Source of the DNA: Aquabacterium sp.
GTDB taxonomy: Bacteria > Pseudomonadota > Gammaproteobacteria > Burkholderiales > Burkholderiaceae_C
Direction: 5' to 3'
DNA length: 64,000 bases
Assembly (NCBI RefSeq): GCF_030652515.1
Contig: NZ_JAUSAR010000196.1
Location: forward strand, 90,749-154,748
Below, in pieces: positions 45,605 through 53,889 of the stretch (the stretch's first letter is position 1; the number at the start of each line of letters is the position of its first letter). The position numbers and the translations under genes were made by a program. The notes under the pieces are model-generated. The model was not told the DNA's origin. It did no database searches and worked only from the letters and a program-made list of their open reading frames with translations.

Positions 45605-46388
45605 GGACTGCTTTACCTTGAGCCAAGACACCAAGGCGACCAAGACCTTGCTTTCAGCATTGCTTGACCGGGCCTGCGCGCCTTACCGACCCGCTGGACA
45701 GTTCGCGTGGCGATTTGCCCGAGGCAAGTTGGGCGGCGATCCTGCATTCAGGGCTCTCCTGGAGCGAGGCCTCATCCCCGACAACGCCCGCGTGCTCGAC
45801 CTGGGCTGTGGCCAGGGTTTGCTGGCCGCCTGGTTGCTGGCCGCGCGTCAGCAATACGAAGAATCGATTCAGGTCAAGCCCTTTCCCAATGCGCCAGCCT
45901 GGCCCGAGCATTGGCCGGTGGCGCCGAGGATTCAGGATTTTCATGGCGTTGAACTGATGCCCAAGGATGTGGAGCGCGCCCAGGCCGCGTTGGGTGGCTT
46001 GCGGCCCGTTCCCCGCCTCACGCTGGGCGACATCCGCGACGTGCCCTTCGAGCCCTGCGACGCCGTCGTGATCCTGGATGTGCTGCACTACATCGACATC
46101 CCGGCGCAAGATGCCGTGTTGACCCGCGTGCGCGAGGCACTGGCGCCGGATGGCGTGTTGCTGCTGCGCGTGGGCGATGCGTCGGCGGGCTTGCCCTTCA
46201 AGATCAGCAACTGGGTCGATCATGTGGTGACCTTCCTGCGGGGCCACCGATTGCCCCGCCTGTACTGCCGGGAACTGGTCGAGTGGCAGTCGGCGTTGCG
46301 GCGCCTCGGTTTCCGGCTTGACGCCGACATTCCCTTGAGTCAGGGCACGCCTTTCGCCAACGTTTTGCTGGTGGCCCGGCTCGGTTAA
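45588..46388 (+). CDS. Class I SAM-dependent methyltransferase
   Basis: The 266-residue protein has the SAM-binding motif I as RVLDLGCGQGLLAAWLL, then HGVELMPKDVERAQ (acidic end of strand 2), GDIRDVPFEPCDAVVILDVL (motif III/IV region) and REALAPDGVLLLRVGD. The likely role is methylation of the aryl ring hydroxyl or another pigment group, since many aryl polyenes and xanthomonadins are O- or C-methylated. The start is uncertain: ATG 45588 overlaps the deacetylase by 17 bases, and TTG 45618 with AGGA upstream gives a more typical N-terminus. Confidence 0.87.
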   Translation: MLLFHEDCFTLSQDTKATKTLLSALLDRACAPYRPAGQFAWRFARGKLGGDPAFRALLERGLIPDNARVLDLGCGQGLLAAWLLAARQQYEESIQVKPFPNAPAWPEHWPVAPRIQDFHGVELMPKDVERAQAALGGLRPVPRLTLGDIRDVPFEPCDAVVILDVLHYIDIPAQDAVLTRVREALAPDGVLLLRVGDASAGLPFKISNWVDHVVTFLRGHRLPRLYCRELVEWQSALRRLGFRLDADIPLSQGTPFANVLLVARLG

Positions 46389-46423
46389 AGTCGCCTCCGT
46401 TTCGCTGCACCTGGATCTTGCCC

Positions 46424-47608
46424 GTGTCTCCCCTTGCCATCACCCATTTCACGATGACCAGTTGCCTGGGCCATGGCCTCGCCGCGACTTCGGCCGCCTT
46501 GCGGGCTGGGCGCAGCGGTCTGAAGCCCTGCGATTTCGAGACCGTGGACATCGACACCTGGATCGGCGAGGTGGAGGGCCTGGATGCGGTGCAACTGCGA
46601 GGCGACCTGAGCCGTTTTGACTGTCGCAACAACCGCTTGGCTTTGCTCGGCCTGCAGCAAGACGGCTTCGAGTCGGCGGTGGTCGAGGCCATCGGGCAGC
46701 ACGGTGCTGACCGCGTTGGCGTGTTCATCGGCACCAGCACGGCTGGCATCCTGCAGACCGAGTTGGCCTACCGCCAGCGCGATCCCACCACGGGGGCCTT
46801 GCCCGCGAGCTTCCGTTACGCCGAAACCCACAACGCTTACTCGGTGGCTGATTTCCTGTGCCAGCACTTCGGTTTGCGGGGCCCCTCGGTGGTTTTGTCC
46901 GCAGCCTGCGCGTCCAGCGCCAAAGCCTTTGGCAATGCGGCCCGCATGATCGAGGCGGGTGTGATCGACGCGGCCATCGTGGGCGGCGTGGATTCGCTGT
47001 GCCTGACCACGCTGTACGGTTTCCGCTCTTTGGAGCTGACCTCCCACCAACCTTGCCGACCCTACGACCAGGCCCGAGATGGCATCTCGATTGGCGAGGC
47101 GGCTGGTCTGGCCCTGCTTCAGCGCGACGGTCCAGCCGCCTCGATGCGCCTGCTCGGCGTGGGTGAGTCGAGTGACGCACACCACATGTCTTCGCCACAC
47201 CCTGAAGGCCGCAGCGCGCAAATCGCCATCCGCGATGCGCTGGCGGCCGCGGGTTTGAACGCCGATCAGATCGACTACATCAACCTGCACGGCACCGGCA
47301 CACCCAGCAATGACGCGGCCGAAGGCAAGGCCGTGCAAGCCGTCTTCGGGGACCGCGTGCCTTGCAGCTCCACCAAAGCTTCCACCGGCCACACGCTGGG
47401 CGCGGCGGGGGGCATCGAGATCGTGATCGGCTTGCTGGCCATCCGCGACGGCTTCCTGCCCGCTGGCCTGAACGTGGCCCGGCTTGATCCGAACATCCAC
47501 ATTGACTACCTCACGCAACCGCGCCCGGGCCAAGTGGACCTTGTCCTCAGCAACTCCTTCGGTTTTGGCGGCGCCAACGCCAGCGTCGTCGTCGGGCGGG
47601 GGGCTTGA
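46424..47608 (+). CDS. Beta-ketoacyl-ACP synthase (KS of pair 2)
   Basis: The 394-residue condensing enzyme is paralogous to the first KS. It has the full triad: Cys in VVLSAACASSAKAF, His in YINLHGTGTPSNDA, His in ASTGHTLGAAGGIE, and the end SFGFGGANASVVV. It shares the SSDAHHMSSPHPEG stretch with KS 1, where it reads SSDAHHMSAPHPQG. First starts are GTG 46424 and TTG 46418. No good Shine-Dalgarno sequence decides between them. It is followed by its own CLF-like partner. Whether it primes or elongates is unknown. ApeR in E. coli-type clusters is the usual second KS but lacks a dedicated CLF. Confidence 0.92.
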   Translation: MSPLAITHFTMTSCLGHGLAATSAALRAGRSGLKPCDFETVDIDTWIGEVEGLDAVQLRGDLSRFDCRNNRLALLGLQQDGFESAVVEAIGQHGADRVGVFIGTSTAGILQTELAYRQRDPTTGALPASFRYAETHNAYSVADFLCQHFGLRGPSVVLSAACASSAKAFGNAARMIEAGVIDAAIVGGVDSLCLTTLYGFRSLELTSHQPCRPYDQARDGISIGEAAGLALLQRDGPAASMRLLGVGESSDAHHMSSPHPEGRSAQIAIRDALAAAGLNADQIDYINLHGTGTPSNDAAEGKAVQAVFGDRVPCSSTKASTGHTLGAAGGIEIVIGLLAIRDGFLPAGLNVARLDPNIHIDYLTQPRPGQVDLVLSNSFGFGGANASVVVGRGA

Positions 47609-47610
47609 GC

Positions 47611-48441
47611 ATGGCGAACCTGCAGCGTGTGTTCATCGATGGCGTCGGCCTGAATGGTCCTGGCTTGCCCAACTGGGCGCAAGGCCGCGAAGTGCTGAGC
47701 GGCTTGAAGCCTTACCTGCCGAGTGCCACCGTGCTGGTGCCACCAGCCGGTCTGCCGCCCGCCGAACGTCGGCGTGTGGGGGTGCTCGTCAAGCTGGCTT
47801 TGCAGGTGGCGCAGGAGGCCGTGGACAACGCCCAGGCCGCGGCCGACCAATTGGCCAGCGTGTTCTCATCGTCCAGCGGTGAAGGTGACAACTGCCACGC
47901 GCTGTGTGAGGCCTTGGCCGGTGATCGCTTGATTTCGCCCACGCGCTTCACCAACTCGGTCCACAACGCGCCCTCCGGTTATTGGGGCATCGTCTCGCGC
48001 GCCGTGGCGCCATCGGCCACCTTGTGTGCCTTCGATGGCAGTTTTGGTGCAGGCCTGCTCGAAGCCGTCACCCAGGTCAAGGTCGAGCGCCGTGGCGTCT
48101 TGCTGGTGTGCTACGACGCGCCTTACCCTTCGCCCTTGCTCGAAGTCCGGCCCGTCATGCAGTCCGTGGGCATCGCCCTGGTGTTGTCGCCGCAGGCCAG
48201 CGCGCATTCGCTGGCCGCCATCGATGTCAGCCTCTGCGATGAGGCACCCACGGCTCTGCCATGGCCTGAACTGGACACATTGCGGGGCGCCATCCCCGCA
48301 GGGCGCGGTTTGCCTTTGCTTCAAGCCTTGGCTGAAGGCCATGGCAACGCCGATGGCAACCTGGGCGTTGCGCGGCAGCGCATCGTGCTCGACTACCTCA
48401 ACCATCGGCAACTGGCCGTGGAGCTGAGCCCATGCCGCTGA
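47611..48441 (+). CDS. Chain-length-factor-like KS partner (pair 2), no active-site Cys
   Basis: The 276-residue protein is paralogous to the first CLF-like protein. The segment SPTRFTNSVHNAPSGYWGI aligns with SPTKFHHSVHNAASGYWTI of CLF 1, and the nucleophile region reads SATLCAFDGSFGAGLLEAVT, where the KS Cys position is Phe. The nearby Cys is three residues too early to be the KS nucleophile. Both KS histidine motifs are missing. It should dimerise with the adjacent KS 2. The ATG lies two bases after the KS stop, and its end overlaps the dehydratase start by 10 bases. Confidence 0.82.
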   Translation: MANLQRVFIDGVGLNGPGLPNWAQGREVLSGLKPYLPSATVLVPPAGLPPAERRRVGVLVKLALQVAQEAVDNAQAAADQLASVFSSSSGEGDNCHALCEALAGDRLISPTRFTNSVHNAPSGYWGIVSRAVAPSATLCAFDGSFGAGLLEAVTQVKVERRGVLLVCYDAPYPSPLLEVRPVMQSVGIALVLSPQASAHSLAAIDVSLCDEAPTALPWPELDTLRGAIPAGRGLPLLQALAEGHGNADGNLGVARQRIVLDYLNHRQLAVELSPCR

Positions 48442-48908
48442 CCCTCACCCGCGACGAGATTGCTGCGCGCATTCCCCACGCCGGCACCATGTGCCTGCTC
48501 GACGCGGTGAGTGACTGGGGCCCTGAGCACATCCATTGCCAGGCCAGCAGCCACCGCGATCCCGCCAATCCACTGCGTTCAGGCGGCCGTCTCGGCGTGC
48601 TTTGCGGCATCGAATACGCGGCCCAGGCCATGGCCATGCACGGCGGCTTGCAAGCGGCTGCGCCAGGTGAAGCAGGGCAGCGGCCCAAGGCCGGGTTCCT
48701 GGCCAGTGTGCGAAGCGTCTCGGCGCAGGTGGCCCGGCTTGATGACAGCACCTCTGACCTGCAGGTCGAAGCGCGGCGCCTGTCTGGGGACGAGAACCTG
48801 GTGATGTACGAATTTTCGGTCCGCGATGCGGATCGCCTTTTGATCGAAGGCCGGGCGGCGGTGGTGATGGATGCCGGCCCCCTGTTGCCCCCGGAGACCT
48901 TGCCATGA
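48432..48908 (+). CDS. 3-hydroxyacyl-ACP dehydratase, ApeP type
   Basis: The 158-residue hot-dog protein is of the ApeP/COG4706 type. The conserved IPHAGTMCLLDAVSDWG at residues 14-30 bears the catalytic His, followed by the glycine-rich GGRLGVLCGIEYAAQAMAMHG helix. Aryl polyene systems use an ApeI-ApeP pair for dehydration, and both members are present here. It overlaps the CLF upstream and the ketoreductase downstream (ATGA). Confidence 0.87.
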   Translation: MPLTLTRDEIAARIPHAGTMCLLDAVSDWGPEHIHCQASSHRDPANPLRSGGRLGVLCGIEYAAQAMAMHGGLQAAAPGEAGQRPKAGFLASVRSVSAQVARLDDSTSDLQVEARRLSGDENLVMYEFSVRDADRLLIEGRAAVVMDAGPLLPPETLP

Positions 48909-49642
48909 GCAACCAACCTGTCCTGAAACGTGCCTTGGTCACCGGAGGCAGCGGCGACATCGGCTCGGCCATCTGCGCGCGACTGGCCAGCCAGTACCAC
49001 GTCATTGTCCATGCCAACTCGCGCCTTGACCGGGCCGAGGCCGTGGTCAGCCAGATTGTGGCGGCCGGTGGCCAGGCCAGCGCCGTGGCCTTCGATGTGA
49101 GCGACGCGCAAGCGACCTCGGCCAGCCTGGAAGCCTTGCTGGAGCAAGGGCCCATCCAGGTGCTGGTCAACAACGCGGGCATTCACGACGATGCCGTGTT
49201 CCCCGGCATGAGTCCCGATCAGTGGCGGCGCGTCATCGATGTCTCCCTGCATGGCTTCTTCAACGTCACGCAACCCCTGAGCATGCCCATGATCCGCACC
49301 CGCTGGGGCCGCATCATCAGCGTGTCGTCCATCGCGGCGGTGCTGGGCAACCGGGGGCAGGTCAATTACGCGGCGGCCAAGGCGGCCCTGCATGGGGCGT
49401 CCAAATCCTTGTCGCTCGAACTGGCCAGCCGGGGCATCACCGTCAACGTGGTGGCGCCGGGCATCATCCAGGGCCGCATGGCCGAGGGCAGTTTCGACCC
49501 CGCCGCCATTGCCCAGATGGTGCCCATGAAGCGCGCCGGCCAACCCAGTGAGGTGGCCGAGCTGGTGGGCTTCCTCGCCTCTGATGCCGCCGCTTACATC
49601 AGCGGTCAAGTCATATCCATCAATGGGGGGATGCCATCATGA
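48905..49642 (+). CDS. 3-oxoacyl-ACP reductase (FabG/ApeQ-like ketoreductase)
   Basis: The 245-residue short-chain dehydrogenase has the NADPH loop TGGSGDIGSAICARL, NNAGIHDDAVFPGMS, catalytic Ser in SVSSIAAVLGNRGQ, and the YxxxK motif as NYAAAKAALHGASKSL. It reduces each 3-ketoacyl intermediate before dehydration. The C-terminus is FabG-like (AYISGQVISINGGMPS). Its stop overlaps the start of the antiporter gene by ATGA, so the reductase and antiporter are translated from coupled frames. Confidence 0.95.
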   Translation: MSNQPVLKRALVTGGSGDIGSAICARLASQYHVIVHANSRLDRAEAVVSQIVAAGGQASAVAFDVSDAQATSASLEALLEQGPIQVLVNNAGIHDDAVFPGMSPDQWRRVIDVSLHGFFNVTQPLSMPMIRTRWGRIISVSSIAAVLGNRGQVNYAAAKAALHGASKSLSLELASRGITVNVVAPGIIQGRMAEGSFDPAAIAQMVPMKRAGQPSEVAELVGFLASDAAAYISGQVISINGGMPS

Positions 49643-50976
49643 GCACCGCACAAGCCGCCGCGCAGGGCCTCGCGTCCAGCGCCGTTCATCAGAGCGAGAT
49701 GCTGCTTTATTTTGTCCTGCTGCAGTTGATCGTCATCGTCATTGCCGCGCGGGTGGGCGGCACGCTGGCCAAACGCCTTGGCCAGTCACCGGCGGTGGGC
49801 GAGATCGTGGTGGGTATTTTGCTCGGCCCCTCGCTGTTCGGGCTCCTGATGCCCGATGTCTTTCACTACGTGTTCCGATCGGTGCCCGCAGGGCCGCTGA
49901 CCATCCTGTCGCAGATCGGCCTGATCCTGCTGATGTTCCAGATCGGGATGGAGTTCGATTTCTCGCACCTCACCGAAAAGCGCAACCGTCAGGCGGTGTG
50001 GGGTGTGGCCTTGGCCGGCCTGGTGGCGCCCTTCGTGCTGGGTCTGGGCAGCGGGTACTTCCTCGCGCCCATCCTGTCCCCTCAGGCTGACCCGGTGGCC
50101 TCGGCCCTGTTCGTCGCCACGGCATTCTCCATCACCGCTTTGCCCATCCTGGGGCGCATCATGATGGAGTTCAACATCACCCGCACACCTTTGGGTGTGA
50201 TCGCGATCTCAGCGGCGGCCATCAACGATGTGGTCGGTTGGCTGCTGTTGGCCCTGGTCACGACCATCACGGTGTCCCATTTCGAGCCGATGGCCTTCGG
50301 CCTGAAAGTGGTGATGGTCGCGGCATTTTTCGTGTTGAGCTGGTATGTGGCGCGGCCGCTGATCAAGCGCCTGGTGCACCGTTTCAAAGAGGGCAACGAC
50401 GCCTTGCCGCCCATGCTGATGGGCCTCTTGCTGGCCATCATGTTTGCGGCGGCGATCGCCACCTACCAGTTGGGCATTTTCGCCATTTTCGGCGGCTTCA
50501 TGGCGGGCGTGATCCTGCATGACGAGACCGAACTGGTCGAGGCCTGGAAGCAGAAGGTTGGCGGCTTCGTGCTGGTGTTCTTCTTGCCGATTTTCTTCAC
50601 CTACACGGGCTTGCGCACCAACATCGGCGGGCTGGACACGGTGGCGGCCTGGGGCTGGACGGCCCTGCTGATTTCGCTGGCCACGGTGGGCAAGTTCGGT
50701 GGGTGTTACCTGGCGGCGCGCTGGTCCGGCCTGAACCACGCCGAAGGCAAGGTCATCGGCATCATGATGAACACGCGCGCCCTGATGGAACTGATCGTGC
50801 TGAACGTCGGCTTCGACCTGGGCGTGATCTCGCAGCAGATGTTCACCATGTTGGTGTTGATGGCCATCGTCAGCACGGTCATCACTGCGCCCGCCTTGAA
50901 TGCCTGGTTGCCGGCGGTCGGCTTGTGGCCGGCCAAGCGAAAATCAGGTGACAAGGCTTCGAGCCTTGCGGCCTGA
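49639..50976 (+). CDS. Cation:proton antiporter (CPA2/Kef-type)
   Basis: The 445-residue protein of the monovalent cation:proton antiporter-2 superfamily has about 12 membrane helices. A repeated glycine-rich motif is in LGQSPAVGEIVVGILLGPS. The core transport residues are AISAAAINDVVGWLLLALVT, with an Asn-Asp pair rather than Asp-Asp. A later GKFGGCYLAARWSG helix and NTRALMELIVLNVGFDLGVI complete the core. There is no KTN or TrkA domain. It may supply ion or pH balance for the MMPL exporter. An unrelated housekeeping role is equally possible. It is the last intact gene of the plus arm, coupled to the reductase. Confidence 0.88.
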   Translation: MSTAQAAAQGLASSAVHQSEMLLYFVLLQLIVIVIAARVGGTLAKRLGQSPAVGEIVVGILLGPSLFGLLMPDVFHYVFRSVPAGPLTILSQIGLILLMFQIGMEFDFSHLTEKRNRQAVWGVALAGLVAPFVLGLGSGYFLAPILSPQADPVASALFVATAFSITALPILGRIMMEFNITRTPLGVIAISAAAINDVVGWLLLALVTTITVSHFEPMAFGLKVVMVAAFFVLSWYVARPLIKRLVHRFKEGNDALPPMLMGLLLAIMFAAAIATYQLGIFAIFGGFMAGVILHDETELVEAWKQKVGGFVLVFFLPIFFTYTGLRTNIGGLDTVAAWGWTALLISLATVGKFGGCYLAARWSGLNHAEGKVIGIMMNTRALMELIVLNVGFDLGVISQQMFTMLVLMAIVSTVITAPALNAWLPAVGLWPAKRKSGDKASSLAA

Positions 50977-51009
50977 CTTCAACCACCCACCAGATCAAGG
51001 AGATTTGCC

Positions 51010-51431
51010 ATGGCTTACCAACGACTTGCATGGATCGTCATCCTGGGCGCGGCCTTGTCCGCCACCGAGTGAACGTCGAGATCAAAGGGGGCAAGCAAAG
51101 CATTGGCAATGACTACAGCCGCGACCTGGACCTGCCCACCTTTGCCAAACGCTACATCGTGGCCACCGATCCCACCGCCAAGCTGAGCAGCTACCCCCCG
51201 CGCATTCGGCGGGCCATCGAACGTTCCAAGCTGATGCCGGGCATGACGCGTGAGCAGGTGCTGATGTCGGTGGGTTACCCCGTCAGCAGCGAGAACCCCA
51301 CGCTGGATGCCAAGACCTGGCGTTACTGGTTGTCGAGCTTCGCCGAGTTCCAGGTGGTGTTCGACGATCATTGGCAGCTCAAGCAGGTCATCACCGACCA
51401 GCAGACGAGCAACCTGGTCGAGATGGATTGA
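51010..51431 (+). pseudogene. Frameshifted SmpA/OmlA-like small envelope protein
   Basis: A perfect AAGGAGAT site precedes ATG 51010. The frame gives a signal-peptide-like start (MAYQRLAWIVILGAALSATE) and stops at 51070-51072. The next frame (from about 51070) continues without stop to 51431 with a mature-protein-like sequence: VNVEIKGGKQSIGNDYSRDL, RIRRAIERSKLMPGMTREQV and SVGYPVSSENPTLDAKTWRY, ending in a strand pair typical of SmpA/OmlA (BamE-like) folds. A short indel near 51060-51072 probably split the gene. A sequencing or assembly error would look the same. The usual lipobox Cys is not seen; it may lie in the lost bases. Confidence 0.72.
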
Positions 51432-52226
51432 TCAGCGTTGAAACGGTGGCCGCCGCATCAGTCGGCGCGTCACCAGCAAGGGCAGACGCAGCGCGAACTC
51501 CAGCATCAATCGCAAATGCATCCAGGTCAGCAGGACGTTGTCGCGGCCATAACGGAAGTGTGAAACCCCGCCTTCTTCAGGTGACAGGTATTTCACGGGG
51601 GCATCCACGTTGACTGGCTTGACGCCGCGCCAGGCCAGGCGCACGACGGCTTCGGTGTCGAAGTCGAAACGGCGCATCCACGGTTGGTGCACCATGACAT
51701 CGGCCAGCTCGGCCACGGGGTACACCCGGAAGCCGTAGAGTGAATCAGCGATGCCTGCTCCCAGCGTTTCCAGATTGGTCCACCAGTTGGAGACTCGACG
51801 TCCGCGCACGCGCAGCAGAGGCGCACTCGCATCAAAGACAGGGCGGCCAAGCACCATGGTCTCTGGCCGCTGGATCGAAGTCTGCATGAACTCAGGGATC
51901 AGGGGCGCCGGGTGCTGACCATCGGAGTCCATGGTCAGCGCATGCGTGAAGCCGGCCACCCGTGCTTCGGTCAGCCCGCGTAACACCGCCGCGCCTTTGC
52001 CTTGGTTGTGCGGCAGCACGAAGACCTTGAGTCCGGGGTCGCGTGCGGCCATGTCCTGCAGGCCCTGGGCCGTGCCATCGGTGCTGCCATCGACCACGAC
52101 CCACACGGGATACCAGTTGCGGCGTGCGGCTCGGACGGTTTCATAGACCTGGCGGCCAGCGTTGTAGCTGGGGATCAGCACGATGTGCGTGGTCGAAGGC
52201 GAGAGCGCCTGGCTCATTTCAGTCAT
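51432..52226 (-). CDS. Family 2 glycosyltransferase
   Basis: The 264-residue GT-A fold enzyme has the nucleotide-sugar start TTHIVLIPSYNAGRQVYETV, VVVDGSTDGTAQGL, NQGKGAAVLRGL, the DxD-type metal motif as TMDSDGQHPAPLIPEF, and the acceptor region YGFRVYPVAELADVM. The C-terminal hydrophobic segment may hold it to the membrane. Likely transfers a sugar (or polyprenyl-linked group) to the pigment lipid or its anchor. ATG 52226 overlaps the upstream stop; ATG 52217 is also possible. Its stop touches the convergent pseudogene stop with no base between. Confidence 0.88.
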   Translation of the reverse strand: MTEMSQALSPSTTHIVLIPSYNAGRQVYETVRAARRNWYPVWVVVDGSTDGTAQGLQDMAARDPGLKVFVLPHNQGKGAAVLRGLTEARVAGFTHALTMDSDGQHPAPLIPEFMQTSIQRPETMVLGRPVFDASAPLLRVRGRRVSNWWTNLETLGAGIADSLYGFRVYPVAELADVMVHQPWMRRFDFDTEAVVRLAWRGVKPVNVDAPVKYLSPEEGGVSHFRYGRDNVLLTWMHLRLMLEFALRLPLLVTRRLMRRPPFQR

Positions 52227-53007
52227 GGGCGGTTCGTTCGGAAGGGGAGGCCTCAACCATGAGCGCCAGTTCTGCCCTGGCCAGCTCATGCTCGAAGTAA
52301 TGCTGCAATTCGCGCGTGAACAGCTTGGCGTCATCACCCACAGTGAAACGTTTGCCCAGCCGGACACGGTAGACCATGGGGAAGCTGGGCGGACGTTGGT
52401 AGATGGGCCAGCCCTTGCACAAAAAAGGCGAGCTGTTCTCGATGAACAGGGTCTGCACGGGCACCTTCGCGCCTTTGGCGATCAGCGCGAAGCCCGACTT
52501 GAAATCATTGACAGGGTGTTCGATGGTGCGGGTGCCTTCGGGAAAGACCAGCAAGTGGCTGCCCTGGCGCAGGTCGCGGACGGCGTGGCGGACCATGTTG
52601 CGGGGGCTGTCGTTGCGGATGAAATCCGCCAGCCGTGCACCCGCGCCCAGAAAGGGGTTGTCAACCACATCGGCCTTCATGATGCAGCCAGCATTCCTGA
52701 TCCGCGATATCAGAAAGACCGCGTCCAGGAACGTGGGGTGGTTGGCGGCCAGGATCATCGAAGGCTGGCCATCCAGCGCGTCGAGTTCGTCCAGTTCGAA
52801 GCGCGTCAGGCCCAGCCAGGTGGTCAGGCCAAAGTACAGGCGAAAGCCGCCACTGATGCCGGCGCGGCCGATGGCACGGCCCTTGTCTGGCGACAGGAAG
52901 GGCCGCATTGCCCAGGCCAGCACGCACCAGCCCAGACACATGGCGCCCAGCGCAAGCAGGCCCGCGTAAAACAGCGGGTACTGAGCCAGGGTGCGCAGGG
53001 TCTTCAT
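52219..53007 (-). CDS. PlsC-type 1-acylglycerol-3-phosphate acyltransferase
   Basis: The 262-residue membrane-bound acyltransferase has an N-terminal helix (YPLFYAGLLALGAMCLGWCV), the HxxxxD motif as AANHPTFLDAVF, and the substrate loop LLVFPEGTRTIEH. PlsC enzymes move acyl groups from carrier protein or CoA to lysolipids. In aryl polyene clusters a PlsC-like protein accompanies the LpxL-like one and is thought to attach chains to the lipid anchor. ATG 53007 fits; longer frames to 53151 overlap the OMP gene in antisense-like sequence. It overlaps the glycosyltransferase start by eight bases. Confidence 0.9.
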   Translation of the reverse strand: MKTLRTLAQYPLFYAGLLALGAMCLGWCVLAWAMRPFLSPDKGRAIGRAGISGGFRLYFGLTTWLGLTRFELDELDALDGQPSMILAANHPTFLDAVFLISRIRNAGCIMKADVVDNPFLGAGARLADFIRNDSPRNMVRHAVRDLRQGSHLLVFPEGTRTIEHPVNDFKSGFALIAKGAKVPVQTLFIENSSPFLCKGWPIYQRPPSFPMVYRVRLGKRFTVGDDAKLFTRELQHYFEHELARAELALMVEASPSERTAHD

Positions 53008-53023
53008 GTCCGGCAGAGGCGTG

Positions 53024-53887
53024 TCAGTCTTCGGTGGCCACCAGCGTGGACGACTGGTCGATGATCCACGAGATGCCAATGCCGCCCGCCAGATAGCTCT
53101 TCTTCTTGACCAGCGGGCTGTCGTCGAAGACGGCGCCTTGCAGCGTGTCATAGCGGACGAAGGCGCCCACCCAGAAGCGGTCGAAGCGCTTGCTCAAGGC
53201 GGTGGTGAACTGGGCACCGGCGTAGCCGCCGCGACTGGCGTAGGCCGGGCGATCGGCACGAGCGTATGTCGGCGCCACGTCGTAGAAATAGGCATTGCGA
53301 CGCCGGTCGGCGTAGATGGGCCCGACCAAGGCACCCAGGTTCCAGCCCGACCAGCCCGCCACGTTGGCCACATCGATGTTCAGGTGCGGTGCGGTCTGCC
53401 AGCCGGTGGCCGACATGTCACCCTGACCCAGGGTGACGCCGCCACTGACCGGGAGCCTGAAGTTCAAGCGCACCTCGCCGCTGGCCGATTCCAGCAGGTG
53501 AACGTCCAGCGCAGGACCGATTTCGACCGATCCCGCCAGGTTGGGCATGCCCTCGCGCGCTTTGTTGCGCTTGCTGGACACCGGCAAGCTGGCGTTTGCA
53601 TTCAGGCCCAGCTTGACGCGCGGCCCATCGAACAACCGGGCACTGGCCCCATCGCGGTTGGCCTTGAAGACCTCACCCCGGTAGACCAGGTAGGGCAGGG
53701 GCAATAAATAGCCACGGCTTTCGTCCGAGCCACGGTAGTCGGGCAGTGACAAGGCGGCTGCGCCCAGGCCGAACTCCCACAAGGGCTTCATCTGGCCCTT
53801 CACGTCGGGTTGCGCGTAAGCGGACAAGGAACTGGCCAATGTGGTGCTCAGCAGCATCGCCCATCGGAGGTGTTTGGGTGCGGTCAT
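53024..53887 (-). CDS. MipA/OmpV-family outer-membrane protein
   Basis: The 287-residue precursor has a signal peptide (RWAMLLSTTLASSLSAYAQ) and a beta-barrel mature part typical of MipA/OmpV: WEFGLGAAALSLPDYRGSDE near the start, LPYLVYRGEVFKANRDG, the repeating aromatic strands, SRGGYAGAQFTTALSKRFDR, and a C-terminal strand set before STLVATED (so the very end is not the usual terminal Phe/Trp). OmpV/MipA proteins are scaffold or channel-like. Here it may serve export or display of the pigment lipid at the outer membrane (inference). It starts two bases after the chorismatase stop. Confidence 0.88.
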   Translation of the reverse strand: MTAPKHLRWAMLLSTTLASSLSAYAQPDVKGQMKPLWEFGLGAAALSLPDYRGSDESRGYLLPLPYLVYRGEVFKANRDGASARLFDGPRVKLGLNANASLPVSSKRNKAREGMPNLAGSVEIGPALDVHLLESASGEVRLNFRLPVSGGVTLGQGDMSATGWQTAPHLNIDVANVAGWSGWNLGALVGPIYADRRRNAYFYDVAPTYARADRPAYASRGGYAGAQFTTALSKRFDRFWVGAFVRYDTLQGAVFDDSPLVKKKSYLAGGIGISWIIDQSSTLVATED

Positions 53888-53889
53888 GG

